A stretch of DNA of 64,000 bases from Leclercia adecarboxylata (lineage in GTDB: Bacteria; Pseudomonadota; Gammaproteobacteria; Enterobacterales; Enterobacteriaceae), in the NCBI RefSeq assembly GCF_023639785.1, contig NZ_CP098325.1:1488001-1552000 (forward strand). Direction: 5' to 3'. Position 1 is the stretch's first letter. The number at the start of each line of letters is the position of its first letter. Below the pieces are notes generated by a model, which was not told where the DNA came from, searched no databases, and saw only the letters and a list, made by a program, of their open reading frames with translations. Both the position numbers and the translations under genes were made by a program. This document shows, in pieces, positions 41,512-53,244 of this stretch.

Positions 41512-44500
41512 TTGAGCCAGGAATATACCGAAGACAAAGAAGTCAATTTAACCAAGCTCAGCAGTGGGCGCCGACTCCTTGAGGCGTTACTGATCCTTGT
41601 TGCTCTTTTTGCCGTCTGGTTGATGGCAGCCTTACTCAGTTTTAATCCCTCCGATCCCAGCTGGTCACAAACCGCGTGGCACGAGCCTATTCATAATTTA
41701 GGCGGCGTACCGGGCGCATGGCTGGCGGATACGCTGTTCTTTATCTTTGGCGTGATGGCGTACACCCTTCCCGTGATTATTATTGGCGGCTGCTGGTTCG
41801 CCTGGCGCCATCGCCAGAACGATGACTACATCGACTATTTTGCCGTTTCGCTGCGCCTCATTGGCGCGCTGGCGCTGATCCTCACCTCCTGTGGTCTGGC
41901 GGCGATTAACGCTGATGACATCTGGTATTTTGCCTCCGGCGGCGTGATTGGCAGCCTGCTGAGTACTGCACTGCAGCCGATGCTGCACAGCAGCGGCGGC
42001 ACGCTTGCGCTGCTCTGCGTCTGGGGCGCGGGGCTGACGCTCTTTACCGGCTGGTCCTGGGTGAGCATTGCCGAGAAAATCGGCAGTGTGATCCTCAATC
42101 TCCTGACCTTTGCCAGCAACCGCACCCGTCGCGACGACACCTGGGAGAACGACGAGGAGTATGAAGACGACTACGAAGATGCCGAGCCGAGCCCCGAGCG
42201 TCGTGAGTCCCGTCGGGCCCGCATTATGCGCGGGGCGCTGGCGCGTCGTAAGCGTGTGGCAGAGAAGTTCGCCAACCCATTAGGCCGCAAAACCGACGCG
42301 GCGTTGTTCTCCGGCAAACGGATGGACGACGACGAAGAGGTGGCTTACAGCGCCCGTGGCGTAGCCGCCGATCCGGATGATGTGCTGTTCTCCGGCAATC
42401 GTGCGCTGGCATCCGATTATGATGAATACGATCCGCTGCTCAACGGGCACTCAGCGGCTGAGCCGCTTGCCGCCGCCGCGGCTGCAACTACGGCAACCCA
42501 GGCTTTCGCTGCACCCGTTGATCCGGTGATCCCGACTCCTTCGGTACCGGAGATGCCGCTGCAGCCTCCTGCCGTTGACTGGCAGGCTGAGCCTGTTGCG
42601 CCAGCAGCCCCGGCGTATATCCCTGAGCCAGAACCTTACACCGCCCCTGCCTCACAGGAGCAGTGGCAACCGCCTTATCAACCTGAGCCGGTCTTTGCGC
42701 AGCCGCAGTACGAGCCACAGCAGCCCGTTTATCAGCCAGAACCCGTTTATCAGTCTGAACCTGTCTATCAGCCAGAGCCGGTTATTGCTCAACCGGTTGT
42801 TGAAGAGCCGCCGGTTGAAGAGGTGAAACCGTCCCGTCCACCGCTTTACTATTTCGAAGAGGTGGAAGAAAAACGTGCCCGTGAACGTGAGCAGCTCGCA
42901 GCCTGGTATCAGCCGGTACCTGAGGCGGCACAAGAGCCAGCCCCTGTTAAAGCCGCTGAAACCCCGACTATTCCGGTTCCCGCTGTGGAACCCGCCTCCG
43001 TCGTCGCGCCTGTTGCCGCCAGCGTACAGCAGGCAACAAGTGCAGGTGCCGCTGCGGCCAGCGCTGGAGCACCGTTATTCAGCCTCGCGACCAGTGGCGC
43101 TCCGCGTCCGCAGGTGAAAGAGGGCATTGGCCCACAGCTGCCGCGCCCTAACCGCGTGCGCGTTCCTACCCGCCGTGAGCTTGCCTCCTATGGCATCAAG
43201 CTGCCTTCTCAGCGGATGGCGGAAGAGAAAGCGCGTGAAGCCGGACGCCAGCAGTACGAGGATGAACACTACGATGACGATGCCGATGAAATGCAGCAGG
43301 AGGAGCTGGCCCGCCAGTTCGCTCAGCAGCAACATCAGCGGTATGGTGGCGATGAGTATCAGGCCGAGCCGCCGCAGTTCGTCACTCAGGATGACGAAGA
43401 CGATGCCGCAGAGGCGGAGCTGGCGCGCCAGTTCGCCGCCACGCAGCAGCAGCGTTATTCCGGAGAGCAGCCGACGGGCGCTAACCCGTTCTCGCTGGCG
43501 GACTTCGAATTCTCGCCTATGAAAGATCTGGTGGATGATACGCCGAGTGAACCCCTGTTCACGCCAGGCGTGATGCCGGAAGCCGAGCCGCCGCGCCAGG
43601 CGGTTACGCCACAGCAGCCACAGCAGTATGCCCAGCCGCAACAGCCTGTTCAGCAGCCGCCGCAGCAGTATGCCCAGCCGCAACAGCCTGTGCAGCAGCC
43701 GCCTCAGCAGTATGCCCAGCCGCAACAGCCTGTTCAGCAGCCGCCGCAGCAGTATGCCCAACCTCAGCAACCTGTGCAGCAGCCAGCGCTTCAGTCTCAA
43801 CAGAGCCTGATCCATCCGCTGCTGATGCGTAACGGTGACAGTCGGCCGCTGCAAAGACCGACCACGCCGCTGCCGTCATTTGATCTGTTGACACCGCCGC
43901 CAACCGAAGTTGAACCCGTCGATACCTTCGCCCTCGATCAGATGGCGCGCCTGGTTGAACTGCGTCTGGCCGATTTCCGTATCAAAGCGGATGTGGTGAA
44001 CTATTCACCTGGTCCGGTAATCACGCGTTTCGAGCTGAACCTGGCGCCGGGCGTAAAAGCCGCGCGTATTTCCAACCTCTCTCGTGACCTGGCGCGTTCG
44101 CTGTCGACCGTGGCCGTGCGTGTGGTTGAGGTGATCCCGGGTAAACCATACGTTGGCCTGGAACTGCCGAACAAAAAACGTCAGACCGTTTATCTGCGCG
44201 AAGTGCTGGATAACGCCAAATTCCGTGATAACCCGTCGCCGCTGAGTGTGGTGCTGGGTAAAGACATTGCCGGCGAGCCGGTGGTGGCCGATCTGGCCAA
44301 AATGCCACACCTGCTGGTAGCGGGTACGACCGGTTCCGGTAAGTCTGTCGGCGTGAACGCCATGATCCTCAGCATTCTGTATAAGGCGCAGCCGGAAGAC
44401 GTGCGTTTCATCATGATCGACCCGAAAATGCTCGAGCTGTCGGTCTATGAAGGAATACCGCATCTGCTGACCGAAGTTGTCACCGACATGAAAGATGCTG

Positions 44501-45345
44501 CCAACGCCCTGCGCTGGAGCGTCAACGAGATGGAGCGTCGCTACAAGCTGATGTCTGCGCTGGGCGTGCGTAACCTCGCCGGTTATAACGAGATCATCGC
44601 CGAAGCGGCGAAGATGGGACGCCCAATTCCGGATCCGTACTGGAAGCCGGGCGACAGTATGGATGCCGAACATCCGGTGCTGGAAAAACTGCCTTACATC
44701 GTGGTGCTGGTGGATGAATTTGCTGACCTGATGATGACCGTCGGCAAGAAAGTGGAAGAGCTGATCGCCCGCCTGGCGCAGAAAGCGCGTGCGGCAGGTA
44801 TTCACCTGGTGCTGGCGACCCAGCGTCCGTCGGTGGATGTTATCACCGGGCTGATTAAGGCGAACATTCCGACCCGTATCGCCTTTACCGTGTCGAGCAA
44901 AATTGACTCCCGTACCATTCTCGACCAGGGCGGCGCGGAATCGCTGCTCGGTATGGGGGATATGCTCTACTCCGGGCCTAACTCGACCTCGCCGGTGCGT
45001 GTCCACGGCGCGTTTGTCCGTGACCAGGAAGTGCATGCTGTGGTTCAGGACTGGAAGGCGCGCGGTCGTCCGCAATATATCGAAGGCATCACCTCTGACA
45101 GCGAAAGCGAAGGCGGCGGCGGTGGCGGCTTTGACGGCGGCGAAGAGCTGGATCCGCTCTTCGATCAGGCCGTTAATTTCGTCACTGAAAAACGCAAAGC
45201 CTCTATTTCCGGGGTTCAGCGCCAGTTCCGTATCGGCTACAACCGGGCGGCACGCATCATCGAGCAGATGGAAGCCCAGGGCATCGTGAGCGAACAGGGC
45301 CACAACGGCAACCGTGAAGTACTGGCACCGCCGCCGTTCGAGTGA
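41512..45345 (+). CDS. ftsK: DNA translocase and cell-division protein FtsK
   Basis: 1277-aa septal DNA pump that clears DNA from the septum and activates XerCD at dif. It starts at TTG (41512; [10 protein letters not shown]), as the homology to E. coli FtsK requires. Four membrane helices lie in the first about 200 residues, then a long Pro/Gln/Glu linker to about 790, then the motor with Walker A GTTGSGKS at 938-945 and Walker [13 protein letters not shown]. The C-terminal gamma winged helix ([20 protein letters not shown]) reads KOPS. About 50 residues shorter than the 1329-aa E. coli protein, all in the linker, which carries four 14-residue repeats (703-758). Confidence 0.97.
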   Translation: MSQEYTEDKEVNLTKLSSGRRLLEALLILVALFAVWLMAALLSFNPSDPSWSQTAWHEPIHNLGGVPGAWLADTLFFIFGVMAYTLPVIIIGGCWFAWRHRQNDDYIDYFAVSLRLIGALALILTSCGLAAINADDIWYFASGGVIGSLLSTALQPMLHSSGGTLALLCVWGAGLTLFTGWSWVSIAEKIGSVILNLLTFASNRTRRDDTWENDEEYEDDYEDAEPSPERRESRRARIMRGALARRKRVAEKFANPLGRKTDAALFSGKRMDDDEEVAYSARGVAADPDDVLFSGNRALASDYDEYDPLLNGHSAAEPLAAAAAATTATQAFAAPVDPVIPTPSVPEMPLQPPAVDWQAEPVAPAAPAYIPEPEPYTAPASQEQWQPPYQPEPVFAQPQYEPQQPVYQPEPVYQSEPVYQPEPVIAQPVVEEPPVEEVKPSRPPLYYFEEVEEKRAREREQLAAWYQPVPEAAQEPAPVKAAETPTIPVPAVEPASVVAPVAASVQQATSAGAAAASAGAPLFSLATSGAPRPQVKEGIGPQLPRPNRVRVPTRRELASYGIKLPSQRMAEEKAREAGRQQYEDEHYDDDADEMQQEELARQFAQQQHQRYGGDEYQAEPPQFVTQDDEDDAAEAELARQFAATQQQRYSGEQPTGANPFSLADFEFSPMKDLVDDTPSEPLFTPGVMPEAEPPRQAVTPQQPQQYAQPQQPVQQPPQQYAQPQQPVQQPPQQYAQPQQPVQQPPQQYAQPQQPVQQPALQSQQSLIHPLLMRNGDSRPLQRPTTPLPSFDLLTPPPTEVEPVDTFALDQMARLVELRLADFRIKADVVNYSPGPVITRFELNLAPGVKAARISNLSRDLARSLSTVAVRVVEVIPGKPYVGLELPNKKRQTVYLREVLDNAKFRDNPSPLSVVLGKDIAGEPVVADLAKMPHLLVAGTTGSGKSVGVNAMILSILYKAQPEDVRFIMIDPKMLELSVYEGIPHLLTEVVTDMKDAANALRWSVNEMERRYKLMSALGVRNLAGYNEIIAEAAKMGRPIPDPYWKPGDSMDAEHPVLEKLPYIVVLVDEFADLMMTVGKKVEELIARLAQKARAAGIHLVLATQRPSVDVITGLIKANIPTRIAFTVSSKIDSRTILDQGGAESLLGMGDMLYSGPNSTSPVRVHGAFVRDQEVHAVVQDWKARGRPQYIEGITSDSESEGGGGGGFDGGEELDPLFDQAVNFVTEKRKASISGVQRQFRIGYNRAARIIEQMEAQGIVSEQGHNGNREVLAPPPFE
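43618..43785 (+). repeat. Four 42-bp tandem repeats in the ftsK linker
   Basis: The 10-mer CAGTATGCCC recurs at 43624, 43666, 43708 and 43750, exactly 42 bp apart. Each unit encodes [14 protein letters not shown]. Copies differ only at a few, mostly silent, bases, which indicates recent expansion or homogenisation. Confidence 0.9.
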
Positions 45346-45471
45346 TGTTTTGATTGCAAAGATGGGTAAAGCAGCAAAATTTAAGCATTTTCTTCTGTCG
45401 CCTGCCTGCGGGCAGGTCCAGAATAGTGACAGAACCCCCCATTTCGGGAAGACGCTTTGTAAGGATGAACA

Positions 45472-46086
45472 ATGAAAAAAATCGCAATCACCTGTGCATT
45501 ACTGACTGGCTTTGTGGCAAGCAGCGTCTGGGCTGATGCCGCCAGCGACCTGAAAAGCCGCCTGGATAAAGTGAGCAGCTTCCACGCCAGCTTCACGCAG
45601 AAAGTGACCGATGGCAGCGGCAACGCGGTGCAGGAAGGTCAGGGTGACTTGTGGGTTAAACGTCCGAATCTGTTCAACTGGCATATGACCCAGCCGGACG
45701 AAAGCATCCTTGTCTCCGACGGTAAAACCCTGTGGTTCTTTAACCCGTTTGTTGAGCAGGCCACTGCCACCTGGCTGAAGGATGCCGCCAGCAACACGCC
45801 GTTTATGCTGATTGCCCGTAACCAGGCCAGCGACTGGCAGCAGTACAATATCAAACAGACCGGGGATGACTTTGTCCTGACGCCAAAAGGCGGTAGCGGC
45901 AATCTGAAGCAGTTCACCATTAACGTGAGCAGCAACGGCACCATCAATCAGTTCGGTGCGGTTGAGCAGGACGATCAGCGCAGCAGTTATCAGCTGAAAT
46001 CCCAGCAGAACGGTGCGGTCGATGCATCGAAATTCACCTTTACCCCGCCGAAGGGCGTAACGGTGGACGATCAACGTAATAAGTAA
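45472..46086 (+). CDS. lolA: Outer-membrane lipoprotein carrier protein LolA
   Basis: 204-aa periplasmic chaperone that takes lipoproteins from LolCDE to LolB. Signal peptide [21 protein letters not shown], then the mature [20 protein letters not shown] with the open beta-barrel fold. Family-typical length. AAGGA precedes the ATG. 9 nt separate it from rarA. Confidence 0.98.
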   Translation: MKKIAITCALLTGFVASSVWADAASDLKSRLDKVSSFHASFTQKVTDGSGNAVQEGQGDLWVKRPNLFNWHMTQPDESILVSDGKTLWFFNPFVEQATATWLKDAASNTPFMLIARNQASDWQQYNIKQTGDDFVLTPKGGSGNLKQFTINVSSNGTINQFGAVEQDDQRSSYQLKSQQNGAVDASKFTFTPPKGVTVDDQRNK

Positions 46087-46095
46087 GAGGCGTGA

Positions 46096-47439
46096 GTGAG
46101 CAATCTGTCGCTCGATTTTTCAGATAATGCGTTTCAACCTCTGGCCGCCCGTATGCGGCCAGAAAATTTAGCGCAGTATATCGGCCAGCAGCATCTGCTG
46201 GCTGCGGGCAAACCCTTGCCGCGCGCTATTGAAGCCGGGCATCTGCATTCGATGATCCTCTGGGGGCCGCCCGGCACCGGTAAAACGACGCTGGCAGAAG
46301 TGATTGCCCGCTATGCTGATGCCGACGTCGAGCGCATTTCCGCCGTCACCTCCGGCGTGAAAGAAATCCGCGAAGCCATCGAACGGGCGCGACAGAACCG
46401 CAATGCCGGGCGCCGCACCATTTTGTTTGTCGATGAGGTTCATCGTTTCAACAAAAGCCAGCAGGATGCCTTCCTGCCGCACATCGAAGACGGCACCATC
46501 ACCTTTATCGGTGCCACGACCGAAAATCCCTCGTTCGAGCTGAACTCGGCCCTGTTGTCCCGCGCCCGCGTTTATCTACTAAAGTCGTTAACCACCGAAG
46601 ACATCGAGCAGGTGCTGACCCAGGCAATGACCGATAAGGCCCGGGGCTACGGCGGCCAGGATATCGTGTTGCCGGACGAAACCCGTCTGGCCATTGCTGA
46701 GCTGGTGAATGGCGACGCGCGCCGGGCGCTGAATACGCTCGAGATGATGGCCGATATGGCGGAAGCCGACGACAGCGGTAAGCGGGTTCTGCTCCCGGCG
46801 CTGCTGACGGAAATCGCCGGTGAACGCAGCGCGCGTTTCGATAACAAAGGCGATCGTTTCTACGACCTGATCTCCGCGCTGCACAAATCGGTACGCGGCA
46901 GCGCGCCCGATGCCGCGCTGTACTGGTATGCGCGCATTATTACCGCCGGGGGCGATCCGCTCTATGTGGCCCGCCGCTGTCTGGCCATTGCCTCGGAAGA
47001 TGTGGGTAACGCCGATCCGCGCGCGATGCAGGTGGCGCTCTCTGCCTGGGATTGCTTCACCCGGGTTGGGCCTGCCGAAGGCGAACGCGCCATCGCGCAG
47101 GCGATTGTCTATCTGGCCTGTGCGCCGAAAAGCAATGCCGTCTATACCGCCTTCAAAGCCGCGATGTCCGATGCCCGCGAGCGTCCGGACTACGATGTCC
47201 CGGTCCATCTGCGTAACGCCCCGACCAAACTGATGAAAGAGATGGGTTACGGTCAGGCGTATCGCTATGCGCACGACGAGCCGAACGCCTATGCCGCCGG
47301 GGAGGAGTATTTCCCGCAGGAAATGGCACAAACACGCTACTATCACCCGACAAACAGAGGCCTTGAGGGCAAGATCGGCGAAAAGCTCGCCTGGCTTACC
47401 GGACAGGATCAAAATAGCCCTATAAAACGCTACCGTTAG
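46096..47439 (+). CDS. rarA: Replication-associated recombination protein A (RarA/MgsA)
   Basis: 447-aa clamp-loader-like AAA+ ATPase acting at stalled forks with SSB. Starts GTG at 46096 ([10 protein letters not shown]) as in E. coli. Walker A GPPGTGKT (about 56-63), Walker [11 protein letters not shown], sensor GATTENPSF and the C-terminal tetramerisation domain ([25 protein letters not shown] region). Same length as in E. coli. Confidence 0.97.
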   Translation: MSNLSLDFSDNAFQPLAARMRPENLAQYIGQQHLLAAGKPLPRAIEAGHLHSMILWGPPGTGKTTLAEVIARYADADVERISAVTSGVKEIREAIERARQNRNAGRRTILFVDEVHRFNKSQQDAFLPHIEDGTITFIGATTENPSFELNSALLSRARVYLLKSLTTEDIEQVLTQAMTDKARGYGGQDIVLPDETRLAIAELVNGDARRALNTLEMMADMAEADDSGKRVLLPALLTEIAGERSARFDNKGDRFYDLISALHKSVRGSAPDAALYWYARIITAGGDPLYVARRCLAIASEDVGNADPRAMQVALSAWDCFTRVGPAEGERAIAQAIVYLACAPKSNAVYTAFKAAMSDARERPDYDVPVHLRNAPTKLMKEMGYGQAYRYAHDEPNAYAAGEEYFPQEMAQTRYYHPTNRGLEGKIGEKLAWLTGQDQNSPIKRYR

Positions 47440-47473
47440 CGCTATCGTTGCGGTAATGTTGACGCTGTATCTG

Positions 47474-47494
47474 ATGACCGCAGGCTGCGGTCAT
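47474..47494 (+). terminator. Hairpin after rarA, in the serS leader
   Basis: Perfect 9-bp stem ATGACCGCA / TGCGGTCAT with a 3-nt loop. It is followed by TTCCTCCTATTTTTT, so the T-run is offset by 9 nt; it may be a weak terminator or part of serS leader structure. Confidence 0.5.
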
Positions 47495-47511
47495 TTCCTC
47501 CTATTTTTTAA

Positions 47512-48825
<1,314 letters not shown>

Positions 48826-48837
48826 TGTGTTTTAAGT

Positions 48838-48864
48838 AAAAAAGCGCCTCAGGGCGCTTTTTTT
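48838..48864 (+). terminator. Terminator after serS
   Basis: AAAAAAGCGCC, a 3-4-nt loop, GGCGCTTTTTTT, 13 nt after the serS stop. Confidence 0.9.
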
Positions 48865-48961
48865 ATGTCCCGCTTTTGATGTCAGGCAATATCCCCTCCC
48901 TCTAAAGTAGTAATACTTGCCAAACAGTTGGTTAGCGAAAACATCTGCTAACGCATGCTTT

Positions 48962-48985
48962 CCTTATATAAAAAACTATATAGCG
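48962..48985. promoter_or_regulatory. ModE-like operator upstream of dmsABC
   Basis: A 24-bp 8-8-8 palindrome: CCTTATAT, an 8-nt A-rich spacer, ATATAGCG (the other strand reads CGCTATAT). This matches the spacing and half-sites of ModE sites such as that of E. coli modA (CGTTATAT type). ModE-molybdate acts on dmsABC in E. coli, and DmsA needs molybdopterin, so the location is fitting. The site is about 47 nt before the dmsA ATG. Confidence 0.55.
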
Positions 48986-49031
48986 ACTATGTCGCACCTT
49001 TGGACTTTGTGAGTAATCAAAGTGAGAGTCT

Positions 49032-51476
49032 ATGAAAATGAAAACGCCTGAAGCTCTGCTGGCTGCTGAGGTAAGTCGACGTGGGTTGATGAAAACCACG
49101 GCGATTGGCGGCCTGGCTGTTGCCAGTAGCGCATTCACATTGCCTTTTTCACGTCTGGCATCGGCGGCTGAAGCCGCAACTGCAGTAAAACCCGATGAGA
49201 AAGTAGTCTGGAGCGCCTGTACGGTGAACTGTGGCAGCCGCTGCCCATTGCGTATGCACGTTGTCGACGGTGAAATCAAATATGTTGAGACCGACAATAC
49301 CGGGGATGATAACTACGAGGGATTACATCAGGTTCGCGCCTGTCTGCGCGGTCGCTCGATGCGCAGACGCGTCTATAACCCGGATCGTTTGAAACAACCC
49401 ATGAAGCGCGTGGGTAAACGCGGCGAAGGCAAATTCGAACCCATCAGTTGGGAAGAGGCCTTTGACACTATCGCCGGTACGATGCAGCGTCTGATTAAGG
49501 ATTACGGTAACGAATCCATCTATCTGAACTACGGCACCGGCACCCTCGGCGGTACCATGACCCGCTCCTGGCCGCCGGGAAAAACCCTCATCGCACGTCT
49601 GATGAACTGCTGCGGAGGTTATCTCAATCATTACGGTGACTACTCCACCGCACAGATTGCCGCTGGCCTGAACTACACCTACGGCGGCTGGGCCGATGGC
49701 AACAGCCCGTCGGATATTGAGAACAGCCAGCTTGTTGTGCTGTTCGGCAATAACCCTGGCGAAACGCGTATGAGTGGCGGCGGGGTAACTTACTACATCG
49801 AACAGGCGCGGCAAAAATCTAACGCCCGGATGATTATCATCGACCCACGCTATACCGATACCGGGGCAGGGCGCGAAGATGAGTGGATCCCGATCCGTCC
49901 GGGCACGGATGCGGCGCTTATCTCCGCCCTGGCGTGGGTGATGATCAACGAGAACCTCGTCGACCAGCCTTTCCTCGATAAATACTGCGTTGGCTACGAC
50001 GAGAAAACGCTGCCGGAGGGGGCGCCAGCAAACGGTCATTACAAAGCCTATATTCTCGGCCAGGGCAATGACGGCGTTGCTAAAACCCCGGCCTGGGCCG
50101 CAGCCATCACCGGCATTCCCGAAGCGCGCATCGTCAGGCTGGCGCGTGAAATCGCCACCGCGAAGCCCGCGTTTATCTCCCAGGGCTGGGGCCCACAGCG
50201 TCATGCTAATGGCGAACTGGTCTCCCGCGCTATCGCTATGCTGGCCATTTTAACCGGCAACGTGGGGATCAACGGCGGCAACAGCGGCGCACGTGAAGGC
50301 TCGTATTCGCTGCCGTTTGTGCGCATGCCGACGCTGGAAAATCCGGTTCAGACCAGCATCTCAATGTTTATGTGGACCGATGCCATAGCGCGTGGCCCGG
50401 AGATGACTGCCACCCGCGACGGGGTGCGCGGCAAAGATAAACTCGACGTGCCGATCAAGATGGTCTGGAACTATGCCGGTAACTGTCTGGTCAACCAGCA
50501 CTCGCAGATCAACCGCACCCACGAGATCCTGCAGGACGATAAGAAGTGTGAGCTGATTGTGGTGGTGGATTGCCATATGACCTCTTCGGCGATGTATGCC
50601 GATATTCTGCTGCCGGACTGCACCGCCTCTGAACAGATGGACTTCGCCCTGGATGCCTCCTGCGGCAACATGTCTTACGTGATTTTTGCCGACCAGGCGA
50701 TCAAACCGCGCTTCGGCTGCAAAACGATCTATGAGATGACCACCGAGCTGGCGAAGCGCATGGGCGTCGAGCAGCAGTTTACCGAAGGACGCACCCAGGA
50801 AGAGTGGATGCGCCACCTGTATGATCAGTCCCGCGAGGCCATTCCGGAACTGCCGTCGTTTGATGAATTCCGTCAGCAAGGCATGTTCAAAAAGCGTGAC
50901 CCGGAAGGGCACCATGTGGCTTATAAAGCCTTCCGCGCCGATCCTGTCGCCAATCCGCTTACCACGCCGTCAGGTAAAATTGAGATCTACTCCGCCCAGC
51001 TGGCGCAGATCGCCGCAACCTGGGAGCTGGCGAAAGACGATGTGATCGATCCGCTGCCGGTTTACAGCCCTGGTTTTGAAAACTACGACGATCCGCAGAG
51101 CAAAGAGTTCCCGCTGCAACTGACCGGCTTCCACTACAAAGCGCGTACCCACTCTACCTACGGTAACGTTGACGTCCTGAAGGCGGCCTGTCGACAGGAG
51201 ATGTGGATCAATCCCCTGGATGCAAAATCGCGCGGGATCGCCAACGGCGATCGGGTGCGGATCTTCAACGGGCGCGGCGAAGTGCATATCGAAGCCAAAG
51301 TGACGCCGCGTATCCTGCCGGGCGTCGTCGCGTTAGGCGAGGGTGCCTGGTACAACCCGGACGCCAACCGCGTCGATCAGGCTGGGTGCATTAATGTGCT
51401 CACCACGCAACGCCCGTCGCCGCTGGCGAAAGGTAATCCGTCTCACAGTAACCTCGTTCAGGTTGAAAAGGCGTAA
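49032..51476 (+). CDS. dmsA: Dimethyl sulfoxide reductase catalytic subunit DmsA
   Basis: 814-aa molybdopterin (bis-MGD) enzyme reducing DMSO and amine N-oxides as terminal electron acceptors on the periplasmic face. A Tat signal (VSRRGLMKTTAIGG) ends near residue 45 (ASAAEAA). It is followed by the [4Fe-4S] cysteine motif (SACTVNCGSRC … RACLRGRS), the Mo-ligand serine in HYGDYSTAQ, and the molydopterin dinucleotide-binding C-terminal domain. Same length as in E. coli. First gene of dmsABC. Confidence 0.98.
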   Translation: MKMKTPEALLAAEVSRRGLMKTTAIGGLAVASSAFTLPFSRLASAAEAATAVKPDEKVVWSACTVNCGSRCPLRMHVVDGEIKYVETDNTGDDNYEGLHQVRACLRGRSMRRRVYNPDRLKQPMKRVGKRGEGKFEPISWEEAFDTIAGTMQRLIKDYGNESIYLNYGTGTLGGTMTRSWPPGKTLIARLMNCCGGYLNHYGDYSTAQIAAGLNYTYGGWADGNSPSDIENSQLVVLFGNNPGETRMSGGGVTYYIEQARQKSNARMIIIDPRYTDTGAGREDEWIPIRPGTDAALISALAWVMINENLVDQPFLDKYCVGYDEKTLPEGAPANGHYKAYILGQGNDGVAKTPAWAAAITGIPEARIVRLAREIATAKPAFISQGWGPQRHANGELVSRAIAMLAILTGNVGINGGNSGAREGSYSLPFVRMPTLENPVQTSISMFMWTDAIARGPEMTATRDGVRGKDKLDVPIKMVWNYAGNCLVNQHSQINRTHEILQDDKKCELIVVVDCHMTSSAMYADILLPDCTASEQMDFALDASCGNMSYVIFADQAIKPRFGCKTIYEMTTELAKRMGVEQQFTEGRTQEEWMRHLYDQSREAIPELPSFDEFRQQGMFKKRDPEGHHVAYKAFRADPVANPLTTPSGKIEIYSAQLAQIAATWELAKDDVIDPLPVYSPGFENYDDPQSKEFPLQLTGFHYKARTHSTYGNVDVLKAACRQEMWINPLDAKSRGIANGDRVRIFNGRGEVHIEAKVTPRILPGVVALGEGAWYNPDANRVDQAGCINVLTTQRPSPLAKGNPSHSNLVQVEKA

Positions 51477-51486
51477 GGAGTAGCCG

Positions 51487-52104
51487 ATGACCACTCAGTA
51501 TGGATTTTTTATTGATTCCAGCCGCTGCACCGGGTGTAAAACCTGCGAGCTGGCCTGCAAGGACTATAAGGATTTGACGCCGGATGTCAGCTTCCGCCGT
51601 ATCTATGAATACGCGGGCGGCGACTGGCAGGAGGACAACGGCGTCTGGCACCAGAACGTCTTTGCCTACTATCTGTCCATTGCCTGTAACCACTGCGAAG
51701 ATCCTGCCTGCACTAAAGTGTGCCCGAGCGGCGCGATGCACAAGCGCGACGATGGCTTTGTGGTAGTGAATGAAGATGTCTGCATTGGCTGCCGCTACTG
51801 CCATATGGCCTGCCCGTACGGTGCGCCGCAGTACAATGCTGCCAAAGGGCATATGACCAAGTGCGACGGTTGCCACGATCGTGTCGCCGAAGGCCAGAAG
51901 CCGATTTGCGTTGAATCCTGCCCGCTGCGTGCGCTGGATTTCGGTCCTATTGCCGAACTGCGGCAGAAATACGGCAAGCTGGCTGCCGTCGCGCCGCTGC
52001 CGTCGGCCCACTTCACGAAGCCGAGTATCGTCATTAAACCCAATGCCAACAGCCGACCTACGGGTGATACCACCGGCTATCTGGCCAATCCAAAGGAGGT
52101 GTGA
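51487..52104 (+). CDS. dmsB: DMSO reductase electron-transfer subunit DmsB
   Basis: 205-aa ferredoxin-like subunit with four [4Fe-4S] clusters passing electrons from DmsC to DmsA. Four Cys groups are visible: CTGCKTCELAC near 16-26, CNHCEDPACTKVCP near 67-80, CIGCRYCHMACP near 99-110, CDGCHDR…CVESCP near 126-145. It starts 10 nt after dmsA. Confidence 0.98.
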   Translation: MTTQYGFFIDSSRCTGCKTCELACKDYKDLTPDVSFRRIYEYAGGDWQEDNGVWHQNVFAYYLSIACNHCEDPACTKVCPSGAMHKRDDGFVVVNEDVCIGCRYCHMACPYGAPQYNAAKGHMTKCDGCHDRVAEGQKPICVESCPLRALDFGPIAELRQKYGKLAAVAPLPSAHFTKPSIVIKPNANSRPTGDTTGYLANPKEV

Positions 52105-52105
52105 G

Positions 52106-52969
52106 ATGGGAAACGGATGGCATGAATGGCCGTTAATGATTTTTACCGTCTTCGGACAGTGCGTGGCGGGCGGTTTTATTGTGCTCGCGCTGGCACTGTT
52201 AAAAGGCAATCTGAATGCCGGACAACAGCAGCGCCTGGTGCTGAGCATGTTTGGCCTGTGGGTGCTGATGGGGATCGGTTTTATCGCTTCTACGCTGCAC
52301 CTCGGTTCACCGTTGCGCGCGTTCAACTCACTGAACCGTGTGGGAGCGTCTTCCCTCAGCAATGAGATCGCCAGCGGGGCAATCTTCTTTGCTGTCGGTG
52401 GTCTGGGCTGGCTGCTGGCGGTGCTGAAAAAGCTGCCTGCCGGGCTGCGTACTGTGTGGCTGATTGTCACTATGGTGCTGGGCGTGGTGTTCGTCTGGAT
52501 GATGGTTCGGGTCTATAACACTATCGATACGGTCCCCACCTGGTACAGCGTCTGGACGCCGATGAGCTTCTTCCTGACGATGTTTATCGGCGGACCGCTG
52601 CTGGGCTTCCTGTTGCTGCGCGTAGCCGGTGTGGACGGTTGGGCAATGCATTTACTGCCCGTCGTGTCGCTGCTGGCGCTGGTGGTGAGCGCCATCGTTG
52701 CCCTGATGCAGGGCGCAGAACTGGCAACAATCAGCAGTTCCATTCAGCAGGCCTCTGCCCTGGTGCCGGATTACGGTTCGCTAATGGCCTGGCGCGTAGT
52801 GCTCCTGGCGGCGGCGCTGGTCTGCTGGATTGTGCCGCAGCTCAAAGGTTATCAGCCTGCAATCCCGCTGCTGTCTCTGGCTTTTGTGCTGGTCCTGGCA
52901 GGTGAACTGCTTGGCCGTGGGGTGTTCTATGGACTGCACATGACCGTTGGAATGGCCATCGCCAGTTAA
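52106..52969 (+). CDS. dmsC: DMSO reductase membrane anchor DmsC
   Basis: 287-aa integral membrane subunit that oxidises menaquinol and anchors DmsAB, with eight predicted helices. Start is ATG 52106, one base after the dmsB stop, with AAAGGAGGTG (a near-perfect Shine-Dalgarno) inside the dmsB end. The frame is open much further upstream only as a dmsB shadow. Conserved SALHLGSP-like segment (STLHLGSPLRAFNSLN) and the end GRGVFYGLHMTVGM. Confidence 0.97.
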   Translation: MGNGWHEWPLMIFTVFGQCVAGGFIVLALALLKGNLNAGQQQRLVLSMFGLWVLMGIGFIASTLHLGSPLRAFNSLNRVGASSLSNEIASGAIFFAVGGLGWLLAVLKKLPAGLRTVWLIVTMVLGVVFVWMMVRVYNTIDTVPTWYSVWTPMSFFLTMFIGGPLLGFLLLRVAGVDGWAMHLLPVVSLLALVVSAIVALMQGAELATISSSIQQASALVPDYGSLMAWRVVLLAAALVCWIVPQLKGYQPAIPLLSLAFVLVLAGELLGRGVFYGLHMTVGMAIAS

Positions 52970-52989
52970 CGCTCATGTTCGCGATATAA

Positions 52990-53018
52990 AGCCGGGCCTG
53001 AGTGCCCGGTTTTTTTAT
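52990..53018 (+). terminator. Terminator after dmsC
   Basis: CCGGGC / GCCCGG stem with a 6-nt loop followed by a 7-T run and further T-rich sequence, 20 nt after the dmsC stop. Confidence 0.88.
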
Positions 53019-53244
53019 TTTTCGATCATGAAATTTTTCAACTGTCGTTTGGTTTCGGTTTTAGTCAGATACAAATAAAAACAAACACATAATTAATATT
53101 GCCAGCAGGCTTTTCATTAGCAGGATGAGTTTTTTCAATCGACAAAGAGCATATCGTGCGTGCGGCCCAAACGGGTGGATTGACTTTGTTTTTGCCAGTG
53201 GCATGATGCGCACGAAATCTGAACTTCCTCACGGTTTTTAATCC
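53019..53244. other. dmsC-ycaD intergenic region
   Basis: About 225 bp, A+T-rich, with no gene seen. In E. coli several genes (ycaC and neighbours) lie near here; none is present. ycaD has only a weak ribosome-binding site. Confidence 0.45.

Noticed and set aside
44005..45303. 432-codon open frame antisense to the ftsK motor domain
   Set aside because: Shadow frame of a conserved region.
49007..49020. FNR-like TTGTGAGTAATCAA before dmsA
   Set aside because: 8/10 match, but it lies only 12 nt before the start codon, too near for a class II activator site.
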